A program made the translations under genes and the position numbers. From Gemmatimonadota bacterium (GTDB lineage: Bacteria > Gemmatimonadota > Gemmatimonadetes > Longimicrobiales > Gaopeijiaceae), in the NCBI GenBank assembly GCA_007121555.1, contig SKKH01000100.1:1-64000 (forward strand): a stretch of DNA of 64,000 nt, given 5' to 3'. Each line of letters begins with the position of its first letter. The first letter of the stretch is position 1. The notes under the pieces are model-generated. The model was not told the DNA's origin. It was given only the letters and a program-made list of their open reading frames with translations, and did not search any database. Positions 16,601-25,453 of this stretch are shown here, one piece after another.

Positions 16601-19600
16601 GTTCAGGACCACCAGGTCGAGGTCGAGTCCGCGCCGCCTCAGGTAATGGTGTGCCGCGAAGAGACGGCGCAGGGTGGAGAGCCCCTCCGTGGAGTCGATG
16701 GTAGTCAGGAGAATCGGGTGATCCCCGGAGATCCCCTGAGCCCATAGGAGGGGTTGAGGCCCTGCTCCTCCCGCCCTCTTCTGTGGAGAGGCACGGAGGC
16801 GCCCGCCTCCATGCAGGGGGTAGAGGAGGAGCCCTGCCAGTTCCTGGAACGCCGCGGAGTCCGCGGGAGTGAGCCCCAGCTCACGCAGCTCGGCCTGTTG
16901 GGTGATCCACGCCAGGTCCAGGGCCCTCTGAGGCGCATACTGATCATGATACCGGTCGGCCAGTTCGAAGGTACGTTCCCGGGTGTCGGCGACCAGGGTG
17001 GTGAAGGCCAGCGAGCGGGCTTCGCCCGGCTCGAGGCGGACCTGAGTTCGGAGGGCGAAGACCGGATCGAGCACGGCCCCCACGGTGCCTGAGAGGGGAC
17101 CCGGAGCGTCCATGGCGACGGGATTACGGGTCGTCCTTCCCCGCCCAAGGAACCGGGCCCGATCGGTCTCCCAACTCACCGGCCCGATGGGACCGGATCC
17201 CGCGCTCACGACGTGGATCCCCCAGAGGGGAGCCTCCTCCGCCGAGCGGGGTCGCCGCACGGCCGTGAGAGCGGTGCACCATGGGTGCCATTCGGTGGTG
17301 ACGAACAGGTTGGAAAAGGTGCGGTGCGCCCGGTCGGCTTCGGCACGATTGAGGACGATTTCACCGTAACTTGTGAGTTCGACCTCGGCGGGGCTCCGTC
17401 CGCGGTTGGTGACCGTGACGTTCCGAACCTTCGCCCGGTCCTCGGGGACGACCACGATCTCTGTCCGGGTTTGGATGTCACCGTCCGTGCGGTGGAAGCT
17501 CACCCGGTCCGTGGCCAGAAGCGCCACATATCTGTCGGCGGGCACGCAAATCGGCTGATGTGCCCCCGACCAGACCCGTTCCTGATCGACGTTCCGCACG
17601 TAGCAGAACTGTCCGGTGGAGTCGGAGGTGCCGTCGGTCCGCCACCGGGTGACGGCCGTCGCACCGTGTCGGGTGTATCCTCCCCCCCCGTGGGTGACCA
17701 TGGCCGTGAACGGCCCCCGTCCCAGGAGCGCTACGTGAGGACGTGTGGAGTCGGGGTCGGTGAAGGTTCTCACCATGGGCTGGGCCAGCTCAGGCTCCGG
17801 CAGGGCATCTTCGGGCTCGGCCCGCTGGGTCTCCTGGAATGCCTGGGCCCGCGGGAGCCGCTCCTGGAGAAGAAGTTCGGCGGCCTTCACCCTCGGATCG
17901 GAGTGAAAGCGGCCGCGCCAGACGCCCCTCGCCAGGGCATTGGACAGCGCCACCATGCTCATGCCGATGTGATGCGCCATGTAGGTCTGAACCAGGGCAT
18001 GGGACCCATCCCCATCCGGACGGGTGAAGTCCAGGGCGTCACGGAAGCCATAGGGACCCAGCGCGTCCAGGCCTTCCAGCTCGGTGAGGTTTTCCATGGA
18101 GGTCTCAGGATCCACGGCAAGGGCCAGGAGCGATGCGTAGGGGGCGATGACCAGGTCGCGCCCCATGCCCCGCTTCAGGGCCAGCTCGGGCACGCCGAAG
18201 GCCCGGTACTGGTAGGTGAACTCCCGGTCCCGGAGGTTGTAGGCGCTTTCGCTCATCCCCCAGGGCACCCGGCGCTCCTCGCCGTAGGAGATCTGTCGCT
18301 GCACCGCGGCCTCCTCACCCCGGCGAAGCACGGTGCCGCGGTAGGAGCGCATGACGAGGCTGGGCATCAGATACTCGAAGATGCTTCCACTCCAGGACAC
18401 CAGGGCACCTCCGCCCCCGCCGGTGCGAGTCAGGGTGCGCCCCAGGCGGAACCAATGTTCCACGGGTGCGTGGTCCAGTGCGATGGCCACGAACCCGGCC
18501 AGTCGCGCCTCCGAGGCCAGCAGGTCGTAGTACGAGGGATCGAGGCTGAACTGGTCCTGGTTCCACCCAATGGAGAAGAGCTTCCGGTCGGTGTCGAACA
18601 GGAAGGTGAAGTCGGTCTCCACGATGATGGCCTCGGCCCGGGCTGCCAGCTCCTCGAGGCGTCGGACCCGCGCCGCTGCGTCAGGGCAGGTGCTCGCCGC
18701 CACTCGCAGTGGCACCCCGTCCTGCTGCTCCCCATCCCGCTCCCCTGTTCCCGCATCGTCCGGTACGCCCTCACCAGCCAGTGCAGGGGATGCCCACTTC
18801 GGGACGGCCAGAGCCCGGTCCAGGCTTCGCCGGAGCCAGGGCTCCATCTCGCTCCGGAACTCCTCGGCCACATCGGAGCCACGCAACACATGAAGGGCCT
18901 CCTCAAGAGGAGTGGCCACCCAGAGCCGAGTGGCCGGCGTGACGCCGGCCTCCACGGTCGCGGAAAGGGCGGTGCGGGCCTCCTCCAGACGGGTCTCCAC
19001 TTCGCGTCCCACCCTCCGCTCCTCCTGCGAGCCGGTCTCCAGGTGCAGTCGCACCTGTTCGCTCACCAGCTCCACCTCCGCCATCGTGGCCTCCCATTCC
19101 AGAGGCGAGCGCTCCGGTTGATCCACCAAAGCCAGGAGGCCTTGTCGCAGCGCCATCAGGTGCCCGACCAGGTTCCCGCTGTCTACGGTGGAGACGTAGG
19201 CAGGCTCCAGCACGCGCAGGGACGTCAGATCGTACCAGTTGTAGAAGTGGCCTCGGTACCGGGAAAGTCGGTCCAGCGTGTCAAAGGCTCGCTCCAGGCG
19301 CTCCAGCATGGGATCCAACGCCAGGAAACCCAGGTCTCGGGCACTCATGGTGGAGAGCAGTTGCAGGCCGATGTTCGTAGGAGAGGTTCGGCGCGCCACC
19401 ACGGGGCGAGGATCCTCCTGGAAGTTGTCCGGCGCCAGCCAGTGGGTGTCCTCGCAGGCGAAGCGCTCGAAGAAATTCCAGTGGAGGAGTGCGTACCGCA
19501 TGGCCTGCGGCCGTCGATGCCGCGGAAGCCGCCGATCCGGACCGACGGGCCGGATCCCGGCCTGGTGCGCGACCACCGGAGCGGCGATCCAGAGGATGAG

Positions 19601-22576
19601 GATGGGCACCGCCGACAGCAGCGCCACGACCCTCTCTCCGCTCCCTTCCTCCAGCGCCAGCCCCACGAGCAGCACCATGACCCCCGCAGCCAGGGCGATG
19701 GCGGGAAGCATCTGCCCGGCAATGGACGGCAGGTCGCCGGCGGAGGTGCGCTCCGACCGGGAGGAGGGTGTCCACTCCAGGAGTTTTTTCCGAGAGACCC
19801 AGAGCCGCCAGAGCGTGCGGAGGACGGCATCGGCTGAGATCCATGCCTGGTGGGGCAGAAAGGTCAGGATCAGCGCGAACTGCTTGCACCCCGCCCAGGC
19901 GTCCCTGAGCAGGGCCGCGTAATAGGCCCGCTTGGACCTCTTCTCCGGGGGACGACGCAGGAGGCCCGGGAGTAGGCCGAGGATCCAGGGAGCTGCAAGG
20001 GCCCCAAGGCCGAGGAGCGTCCACCGGGCCGGGGACCCCGGGAGCACGGTCCAGCCTGCCACGAGAAAGACGACCAGGGCGATCTCCACGAGGCTCCGGC
20101 GGAGGTTGTCGACGATCTTCCACCGGGAGATGCGGGTCAGGGGATTCCTTTCCATGCCCTCGGCTCCCCGGACCCGGGAGGCGAGGCGGGGAAGGAGCTG
20201 CCAGTCCCCACGAATCCAGCGGTGTTTCCTTCGGGTGAAGCTCAGGTACCCGCCAGGATAGTCGTCGTAGACGGTCACGTCGGTGAGGAGCCCGGCACGG
20301 GCGTAGTTCCCTTCAATCAGGTCGTGGGAGAGGAGCGTGTTCTCAGGGAAGCGCCCCTCGGTGGCGGCGCGGAAGCTATCCACGTCGTAGATCCCCTTGC
20401 CTGTGAAGCTCCCCTCACCATAGAGGTCCTGGTAGAGGTCGGAGACCGCGGTGGTGTAGGGATCCACCCCTGGATCCGCCGCCTGCACCATCGCGAATCT
20501 CGAGCGAATGGCACTGGGCAGGGTGATTCCCACGCGGGGCTGGAGAACCCCGTACCCTCGCACCACCCTCTCGGCCTCGGGGTCGTAGACCGGTCGGTTC
20601 AGGGGGTGGGACAGGGCCCCTATCAAGCGCGGCGCCGCCTCCCGGGGCAGGACGGTGTCTGCGTCCAGGGTGATGACGTAGCGGACCTGCGTGAGGGGGC
20701 GTGTGTCTCCCACCTTGAGAGAGAAATTGGCCGGCTCGTCCCGGATGAAGCGGTTGAACTCCACCAGCTTACCCCGCTTCCGCTCCCAGCCCATCCACAC
20801 CCCTTCCGAAGGGTTCCAGAGGCGGGGACGGTGGAGGAGGAAGAAGGGTCCGGTGTCGCCATCGCCATAGAGGGTATTGAGGCGCTCGATCCCCTCCCGG
20901 GCGGCGTCCAGGATGGAGGCGTCATCGGGCAGGTGCTCCGAGCCGGCATCCACGAAGTCGGAGAGCATCCCGAAGTGAAGGGCTGGATCCCGGTTCGCCA
21001 GGAACTGGATCTCCAGGTGCTCCAGGGCCTGGTGCACATCGTCCGGGCTTTCAAGGAGCGTCGGGACCACCACTGCGGTCCTGAATTCTGCGGGGATCTC
21101 GCCCCCGCCAAGGAGATCCAGCGAGGGAAGAGAGCGAGGCGGGAGAAAGGTCGTGACGAGTTGGCTCATCGCCCGGACGGCAATGTCGTTGGCCGGGATC
21201 AGGGCCAGGAGGAAGATCAGAATCCCCCACCCACCCGACCCCGCTAGCCAGGGTATGAGCGCCAGGGCGAGGGCGGTCCCACCCAGCAGGCCGCTGCCCA
21301 GCACGATGTCGGGGTGCCGCAGGACCCAGCGATGGATTCGTTCCGGAAGCGAAGGACGGTACCCGAATTCGGCCTCCAGCCGACCACGGCCGTCGTCGAG
21401 GAGCCAGTATCCCACGTGGCTCTGCAGGGGCGGCTCCCCGTCCTCGAGGGCCTCGCGGGCCAGTCCCACGGCCCGAGCCGCTACCTCTGGCTCGGGGGCG
21501 CGACTCCGCCGGGCGATTCGCTCCACTACGTGCCGGTACCGGTCCCGGGTCTTGAAGGTCATCTGGTGGTGGGTTCCCGAGGGATCCAGGCGGAGCTCGG
21601 CCTCCATCCTGCTCTGTCCCTCCACGAAACTCTCCCAGTCCATCTGCCCCACTGTGCGGAGGCTGGTGATGCTGTTGGCCATGATGACCTGGGTGAGCGC
21701 CATCTGCTGCGTGGCCAGCACCGCCGCCTCTTCCGCGCCGAACCCTTCATCGACCACCCAACGCTCCAGCCGTTGGATGGCAGGGTTGGCGCCGCAACGA
21801 AGCCGGAGTTGCCGGAGGAACCGCGACACGAAGGTCGGGTTCAGGGCTGGAGGATCGAGCATGAACTCCTCGAGAGTCCGGGCCAGCCGGTCGTCGTTCC
21901 CTTCCATGACGGTCTCGATCCGATCCACCCACCCGTCAGCCCGGTCCATCTCGTCCAGGCGGGACATCGTGCGAAGTGCCATCCGCCGGACGCTCTCCAG
22001 GAGCGTGAGTCGGAGCATGGCCGGCAGGGCCCAGAGCTCTCCGATGCGGAGGGTGGCGTGCTCCTGGAAAGCTGCCGTGAGGAGTTCCAGGTTCTCCTGG
22101 TCCACCCGTCCCTCGGTGTGCGAGATGAGTACGATGCAGAGTTCGTAGACCCGGGGATATCCCGTCAGATTCCCACTGCGCGCCTCGGGGAGCTCGTCAT
22201 AGAAGCTGGGCGGGAGCCCTTCGAACGCCTCCCGGATGTGCTCTCGAAGGAGATACATGTTGTCCAGGAGCCATTCCGCGGCGGGACCCACGTCGATCTG
22301 CCGATCTGCAGCCTTGGAGACCCGGGCATGGGCCTGCCGCAGGATCTCCTCGTTGTTCCGGAGACGTCGCAGGAGGCGGGCCTCCTGCCAGAATCGTCGT
22401 CGGGAGGGGAGACCCCACTCCTGCTCCTGCCCCAGCGTCCGACCCCGCTCCACCAGGTGCTCGAGGCCCAGGAGCTCTCCACGGATGGGTCCCCCCAGGA
22501 GGTCTCCCGAACGAGAGGGAAGCCCAGGGATGCGGGCCGTGATCGAACCGAGGAGACGGTGGATGAATCGGCGCAT
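13661..22576 (-). CDS. ndvB: Cyclic beta-1,2-glucan synthase, full length
   Basis: The 2971-residue membrane enzyme starts at the ATG at 22576, chosen because the paralog at 31997 begins with the same MRR-HR start. Order of parts: N-terminal region (~1-390); two helices near 430-480; a GT84 glucosyltransferase (~500-800) with VRYVITLDADTVLP, YGEGSFTGKGIYDVD and HRWIRGDWQLLP; further helices (~830-1010); a glycoamylase-like region (~1040-1560, recently described as the GH189 cyclisation domain) with YNLRDREFTYQYRAFG and MAHHIGMSMVALSNAL; then a GH94 phosphorylase-like domain (~1560-2971) with the catalytic Asp motif MGIGDWNDGMNRVG. The enzyme builds cyclic beta-1,2-glucan from UDP-glucose for the periplasm, with GH94 trimming chain length. 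Family length is 2800-2900, so this copy is complete. It lies 51 bp upstream of the S51/C69 fusion gene. Confidence 0.95.
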   Translation of the reverse strand: MRRFIHRLLGSITARIPGLPSRSGDLLGGPIRGELLGLEHLVERGRTLGQEQEWGLPSRRRFWQEARLLRRLRNNEEILRQAHARVSKAADRQIDVGPAAEWLLDNMYLLREHIREAFEGLPPSFYDELPEARSGNLTGYPRVYELCIVLISHTEGRVDQENLELLTAAFQEHATLRIGELWALPAMLRLTLLESVRRMALRTMSRLDEMDRADGWVDRIETVMEGNDDRLARTLEEFMLDPPALNPTFVSRFLRQLRLRCGANPAIQRLERWVVDEGFGAEEAAVLATQQMALTQVIMANSITSLRTVGQMDWESFVEGQSRMEAELRLDPSGTHHQMTFKTRDRYRHVVERIARRSRAPEPEVAARAVGLAREALEDGEPPLQSHVGYWLLDDGRGRLEAEFGYRPSLPERIHRWVLRHPDIVLGSGLLGGTALALALIPWLAGSGGWGILIFLLALIPANDIAVRAMSQLVTTFLPPRSLPSLDLLGGGEIPAEFRTAVVVPTLLESPDDVHQALEHLEIQFLANRDPALHFGMLSDFVDAGSEHLPDDASILDAAREGIERLNTLYGDGDTGPFFLLHRPRLWNPSEGVWMGWERKRGKLVEFNRFIRDEPANFSLKVGDTRPLTQVRYVITLDADTVLPREAAPRLIGALSHPLNRPVYDPEAERVVRGYGVLQPRVGITLPSAIRSRFAMVQAADPGVDPYTTAVSDLYQDLYGEGSFTGKGIYDVDSFRAATEGRFPENTLLSHDLIEGNYARAGLLTDVTVYDDYPGGYLSFTRRKHRWIRGDWQLLPRLASRVRGAEGMERNPLTRISRWKIVDNLRRSLVEIALVVFLVAGWTVLPGSPARWTLLGLGALAAPWILGLLPGLLRRPPEKRSKRAYYAALLRDAWAGCKQFALILTFLPHQAWISADAVLRTLWRLWVSRKKLLEWTPSSRSERTSAGDLPSIAGQMLPAIALAAGVMVLLVGLALEEGSGERVVALLSAVPILILWIAAPVVAHQAGIRPVGPDRRLPRHRRPQAMRYALLHWNFFERFACEDTHWLAPDNFQEDPRPVVARRTSPTNIGLQLLSTMSARDLGFLALDPMLERLERAFDTLDRLSRYRGHFYNWYDLTSLRVLEPAYVSTVDSGNLVGHLMALRQGLLALVDQPERSPLEWEATMAEVELVSEQVRLHLETGSQEERRVGREVETRLEEARTALSATVEAGVTPATRLWVATPLEEALHVLRGSDVAEEFRSEMEPWLRRSLDRALAVPKWASPALAGEGVPDDAGTGERDGEQQDGVPLRVAASTCPDAAARVRRLEELAARAEAIIVETDFTFLFDTDRKLFSIGWNQDQFSLDPSYYDLLASEARLAGFVAIALDHAPVEHWFRLGRTLTRTGGGGGALVSWSGSIFEYLMPSLVMRSYRGTVLRRGEEAAVQRQISYGEERRVPWGMSESAYNLRDREFTYQYRAFGVPELALKRGMGRDLVIAPYASLLALAVDPETSMENLTELEGLDALGPYGFRDALDFTRPDGDGSHALVQTYMAHHIGMSMVALSNALARGVWRGRFHSDPRVKAAELLLQERLPRAQAFQETQRAEPEDALPEPELAQPMVRTFTDPDSTRPHVALLGRGPFTAMVTHGGGGYTRHGATAVTRWRTDGTSDSTGQFCYVRNVDQERVWSGAHQPICVPADRYVALLATDRVSFHRTDGDIQTRTEIVVVPEDRAKVRNVTVTNRGRSPAEVELTSYGEIVLNRAEADRAHRTFSNLFVTTEWHPWCTALTAVRRPRSAEEAPLWGIHVVSAGSGPIGPVSWETDRARFLGRGRTTRNPVAMDAPGPLSGTVGAVLDPVFALRTQVRLEPGEARSLAFTTLVADTRERTFELADRYHDQYAPQRALDLAWITQQAELRELGLTPADSAAFQELAGLLLYPLHGGGRLRASPQKRAGGAGPQPLLWAQGISGDHPILLTTIDSTEGLSTLRRLFAAHHYLRRRGLDLDLVVLNLQPSSYLQELQERILEVRHTLSSAADTDGAGAIFPLRKDQISREQLLMLEATAQVSIHSDGRALSTLMKEAEERKGERGDGRVRVRSPEQESPARERANAPTEGEGVTGPILLPAAGPARSSPARRPTREIRGDQRSLWPQLGKAPPEDPLPTSSDELLLYNGIGGFTSKGDYLIEVSGDTLPPAPWSNVVANRRGGFVVTERGGGFTWAESSFFHRLTPWRNDPVSDVPGEAIYLRDDETGEIWGPSSAPVCSEDPYTTIHSPSATEFRHQRGDLSTCLVMGMAGEDPVKVSLLRIRNGGDRRRRLSVTAYVEWALGVSREVTQNRLHVEYDAEKDVVLARNPFDPDFGNRVAFLAASGDPMDHTLDRTAFLGRNGTVKAPAWLVQPESRAGHRADEGERTKGAARTWEALRATPDPCAALERSVDLAPGQEIELVILLGSGRDRDEALALLDRYRTAPAARGALEENRDDWARRSAVVEVHTPEPSFDVMMNRWLLHQTLSCRLWARSALYQSGGAYGFRDQLQDAMALVHAEPALVREHLLRAAGRQFVEGDVQHWWHPETGRGVRTRFSDDLVWLPFTVDHYLRVTGDDSVLDEEIPFLDMPPLGPDEHEVYGQPSRSSETGTLYDHCLRALERACTTGVHGLPLMGIGDWNDGMNRVGVGGQGESVWLAWFLAATLRAFADHARSRGDTAAVDTLLAQAQGYSDAANEHGWDGDWYRRAYFDDGTPLGSATNDECRIDSIAQSWSVLSGAGEPDKASRAMEALEAQLVDRELGLIRLLTPPFDDGPLDPGYIKGYLPGVRENGAQYTHAALWAVQAVAAQGRGDRAFELYQMINPLHHTETPEGVSRYQVEPYVIAADVYTSPDHPGRGGWTWYTGSASWMYRVGLESILGFRRRGTLLFLEPVVPSGWDAFTVDYRYGDTLYRIRVERPGRIREDGAEVTMAGGREDDSAPSGAIPLVDDGITRDVVVRPRAK

Positions 22577-23142
22577 GAAAACCGGGTATGGGAGGACCCC
22601 GATGCCGCAGTCTGGAATCGGCACCGGGGCAGCGGGCTGTGTCGGACGGAGTGCGCCGACTTCCGCCGGGAGGCCGACCGGACCGACGGCCAACCAATTG
22701 AAACCCTGAACGGGAGAGAAGGGTCAGGGCGCTCGGCTCTGGATCGTCCCCTGGGGTCTGTCCACCTTCCGCTCCCCATACCCCCCGCAGCTCTCGCTCG
22801 GACTCCTTCTGGAACCGTTCGGCTCATGGCGAGCGTGCGGTCTCGGTCGTCGGATGACCCCGGGTGGAACGAGGGCCTAGTGTGGTGAGTCAGAGATTCG
22901 GCGGCATTCGTGACCCGGCGCATCCGAGGTGGCTACGTTGCTCCGGATCGCAAGAGCGTTGCTATCGCTCACCATCGCGCCTTGCCACCCCGACGCGGCG
23001 GTCGCTCCTGTTCTTCAACAGCCTCCTAGCTTGCCCTCGAGATCTCCGGGACGCGATCTTTCGGTACCTCCTACCGCTGCGGACCGGCTTGGGGTGTGAT
23101 CCGTCTGAGACGGCACCTTCACCTTCCGATCCCCAGGCCCTC
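22577..23142. other. Divergent intergenic region between glucan synthase and C39-like operon
   Basis: This 566-bp region must hold the promoters for the minus-strand synthase and the plus-strand peptidase operon. The first ~210 bp resembles the region upstream of the second synthase copy (31998-32358), for example gaccgacggcc shared with gaccgacggtcc and cctgaacgggag with cctgaaccggag. A 44-bp dispersed repeat lies at 22877-22920. The open frame extending the peptidase upstream to 22864 reads through this repeat and looks non-coding. Confidence 0.6.
22877..22920 (+). repeat. 44-bp dispersed repeat, copy A
   Basis: The segment starting CTAGTGTGGTGAGTCAGAGA and ending TGACCCGGCG is present without a mismatch in inverted orientation at 49886-49929. 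A 16-bp part (TCTCTGACTCACCACA) is also at 35483-35498. This copy lies 222 bp before the C39-like gene. It has no clear internal palindrome, and its origin is unknown. Confidence 0.9.
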
Positions 23143-23871
23143 ATGTCAATGTCTCCGCCGCTCTCCGCCTCGGATCTCGTGGTTGAGATCCTCCCGCAGC
23201 CCGACGACAGCACCTGCGGGCCGACCTGCCTCCAGGCGCTCTATGGATACTACGGGCTCGATGTCTCCCTCCCGGCGCTGATCGACGAGGTGGCGGTTCT
23301 GGAGTCGGCCGGAACGCTGGCCGTGTACCTGGCGCAGGATGCGCTCCGCCGCGGCTTCGCAGCCACGATCTACACATACAATCTCACGGTCTTCGATCCT
23401 TCGTGGTTCGATCCTCCCGTGGTTGACCTGTCGGCTCGGCTCCGGGCTCAGGCGCTCGAGAAGAGCGATCCCAAGCTGCAGGTGGCCACGAAGGCCTATC
23501 TGGAGTTCCTCCAGCTCGGGGGAAAGATCACCTACGAGGAGTTGACGCCCGAATTGCTTCGAGGCTATCTGCGGAAGGGGCGACCGATCCTGACCGGGCT
23601 CTCGGCCACGTATCTCTATGGCTGTCCGCGAGAAACGGGTACAGAAAAACTGCACTACGACGATCTTCGAGGGGAGCCAACCGGTCATTTCGTGCTGCTG
23701 GCCGGCTATGATCCCGATGAGCGAGAGGTACTCCTGGCCGACCCTCTCCGCGATAACCCGCTGACCGGGTCCCAGCGTTACCGACTTCCGATCCAGCGGG
23801 TGCTCGGGGCGATCCTTCTGGGAGTTCTCACCTACGACGCGAACTTCCTGGTGATCGAGCCCCGAGAATGA
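23143..23871 (+). CDS. C39-like papain-fold peptidase, first gene of the ligase operon
   Basis: The 242-residue protein is assigned a start at the first ATG of MSMSPPLSASD, because similarity to the family begins at VEILPQPDDSTCGPTCLQAL. That motif holds the catalytic cysteine (DSTCGPT, residue ~24). The histidine is in GHFVLLAGYDP (~190) and the aspartate in LLADPLRDNP. The protein has no signal peptide, membrane segment or ABC domain, so it is a soluble C39-like member and not a bacteriocin exporter. It opens a plus-strand operon followed 40 bp later by the RLAN/ATP-grasp ligase. Its likely job is cutting or exchanging an amide bond on the product of the two ligases, inferred from the neighbours only. 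Confidence 0.85.
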   Translation: MSMSPPLSASDLVVEILPQPDDSTCGPTCLQALYGYYGLDVSLPALIDEVAVLESAGTLAVYLAQDALRRGFAATIYTYNLTVFDPSWFDPPVVDLSARLRAQALEKSDPKLQVATKAYLEFLQLGGKITYEELTPELLRGYLRKGRPILTGLSATYLYGCPRETGTEKLHYDDLRGEPTGHFVLLAGYDPDEREVLLADPLRDNPLTGSQRYRLPIQRVLGAILLGVLTYDANFLVIEPRE

Positions 23872-23911
23872 GCGGGCTACTTCCGGCTCCGGGCATGGGG
23901 CGGCGGTCCTG

Positions 23912-25453
23912 ATGATTCCCATCGTCGTCGTGGAGGCTCTCGAGCGTTGGCCCTTCGAGCTCGAAGGCGTCGAGGTGGTATCGGCGCGGGAGTACCTGAC
24001 CGAGCGGACGTACCAGGAGCTGCGGGGCGCGGCGGTCTACAACCTCTGTCGTCGGTACGGCTATCAGACCCTCGGATACTATGTGTCGCTCCTGGCCGAG
24101 GCCCGGGGACACCGGCCTCTCCCTTCGGTGGCCACCCTTCAGGCCCTCCACCTCTCTCCGGTCATGCGGAGCGTGTCCGACGAGCTGGACGAGATGATTC
24201 AGAACGCCCTCCGTCCCCTTCGCTCGGCTCACTTCGACCTTTCGATCTATTTCGGCAGGAATCTCACCCGGCGCTACGATCCCCTGGCCCGGGCCCTGTT
24301 CAACGAATTTCCGGCCCCGATGCTCCGAGCCCGATTCCGGCGCGATCCGGATCCCGAGGCGGAGAGCGGTTTCGGACCCTGGCGGGTTCAGACGCTTCGT
24401 CTCGTCGCCGGCTCCGACGTACCCGACTCCCATGTGCCCTTCGTGCTGGAGCAGGCGGGTCGGTTCTTCCGCCGGCGTGCGCCGGTGGTGGCCCGGGAGG
24501 CGAAGTGGAGCCTGGCGATCCTCTGGGATCCGGAGGACCCGTCGCCTCCCTCGGATGAACGAGCGATCCGGAAGTTCATCCGCGCCGCCTCCGAGCTGGG
24601 GATCCATGCCGAGATCCTGGCTCCCGAGGAGACCGGGCGAATCGTCGAATACGATGCCCTCTTTCTTCGAGAGACGACGGGGGTGAACCACCGCACCTAC
24701 CGGCTCGCGCGCCGCGCGGAGCACGAGGGGCTCGTGGTGGTCGACGACCCCGAGTCCATCGTCCGGTGCTCGAACAAGGTGTTCCAGGCCGAAGCGTTCC
24801 AGCGCCACCGGATTCCGGCACCCCGCACACTGGTCGTCCATCGGGGCAATGTCGATCGGATCGAAGGGGAGGTGGGATTTCCCTGCGTGCTGAAGCGCCC
24901 TGACGGAGCGTTCTCCCAGGGGGTGGTGAAGGCCGAGGACGCGGCCGGGCTCGAACGGGAGCTCCCTGCGCTTTTCACCCAGTCCGAGCTGCTGGTGGCA
25001 CAGGCGTGGACGCCCTCCACCTTCGACTGGCGCATCGGCGTCCTGGGCGGTGAGCCGCTCTACGCATGCCGATACCACATGGCGAAGGGGCACTGGCAGA
25101 TCATCCGCGCGCCCGTGGACTCCACTCCGGAAGGCGAGACGGCGAGTTCGGACACGTCGGGCGAAGCCGTGCCGGCGTCCGACGCCTCAGGCGGTGAACG
25201 CAGCTACGGCAGGGTGGAGACGATACCCATCGAGGAGGCCCCGGAGGCCGTGGTGCGCACAGCCGTGCGGGCCACTCGACTGATGGGGCTGGGGCTCTAC
25301 GGGGTCGACCTGAAGGAGGTGGAGGGTCGTGCGCTGGTCATCGAAGTGAACGACAACCCCAACATTGAATCCGGATACGAGGACAAGGTCCTGGGTGACG
25401 AGCTCTATCTGGCCGTGATGCGCCATTTCCTCCACCGCCTCGTGACGCTGTGA
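23912..25453 (+). CDS. RLAN-domain RimK-like ATP-grasp ligase
   Basis: The 513-residue protein combines an N-terminal RimK-like ATP-grasp N-domain (RLAN, ~1-155: VVVEALERWPFELEGVEVVS, YQELRGAAVYNLCRRYGYQT, LGYYVSLLAEARGHRPLPS) with a RimK-type ATP-grasp domain (~280-505). ATP-grasp marks are IPAPRTLVVHRG, FPCVLKRPDGAFSQGVVK, WRIGVLGGEPLYACRYHM and the metal-binding end GLYGVDLKEVEGRALVIEVN with DNPNIE. RimK relatives use ATP to attach amino acids, often glutamate, to a carboxyl group by way of an acyl phosphate. A hydrophilic Ser/Glu/Asp-rich insertion (~395-430) interrupts the ATP-grasp domain. The stop overlaps the GTG start of the next gene by four bases (GTGA), indicating translational coupling. 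The substrate is unknown. Confidence 0.92.
   Translation: MIPIVVVEALERWPFELEGVEVVSAREYLTERTYQELRGAAVYNLCRRYGYQTLGYYVSLLAEARGHRPLPSVATLQALHLSPVMRSVSDELDEMIQNALRPLRSAHFDLSIYFGRNLTRRYDPLARALFNEFPAPMLRARFRRDPDPEAESGFGPWRVQTLRLVAGSDVPDSHVPFVLEQAGRFFRRRAPVVAREAKWSLAILWDPEDPSPPSDERAIRKFIRAASELGIHAEILAPEETGRIVEYDALFLRETTGVNHRTYRLARRAEHEGLVVVDDPESIVRCSNKVFQAEAFQRHRIPAPRTLVVHRGNVDRIEGEVGFPCVLKRPDGAFSQGVVKAEDAAGLERELPALFTQSELLVAQAWTPSTFDWRIGVLGGEPLYACRYHMAKGHWQIIRAPVDSTPEGETASSDTSGEAVPASDASGGERSYGRVETIPIEEAPEAVVRTAVRATRLMGLGLYGVDLKEVEGRALVIEVNDNPNIESGYEDKVLGDELYLAVMRHFLHRLVTL

Noticed and set aside
17213-19837. Plus-strand frame of 874 codons
   Set aside because: Antisense frame of the glucan synthase gene; the minus-strand product has clear catalytic motifs over the same bases.
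22864-23142. N-terminal extension of the C39-like peptidase
   Set aside because: It reads through the 44-bp dispersed repeat and gives a sequence unlike the family, so the ATG at 23143 is preferred.
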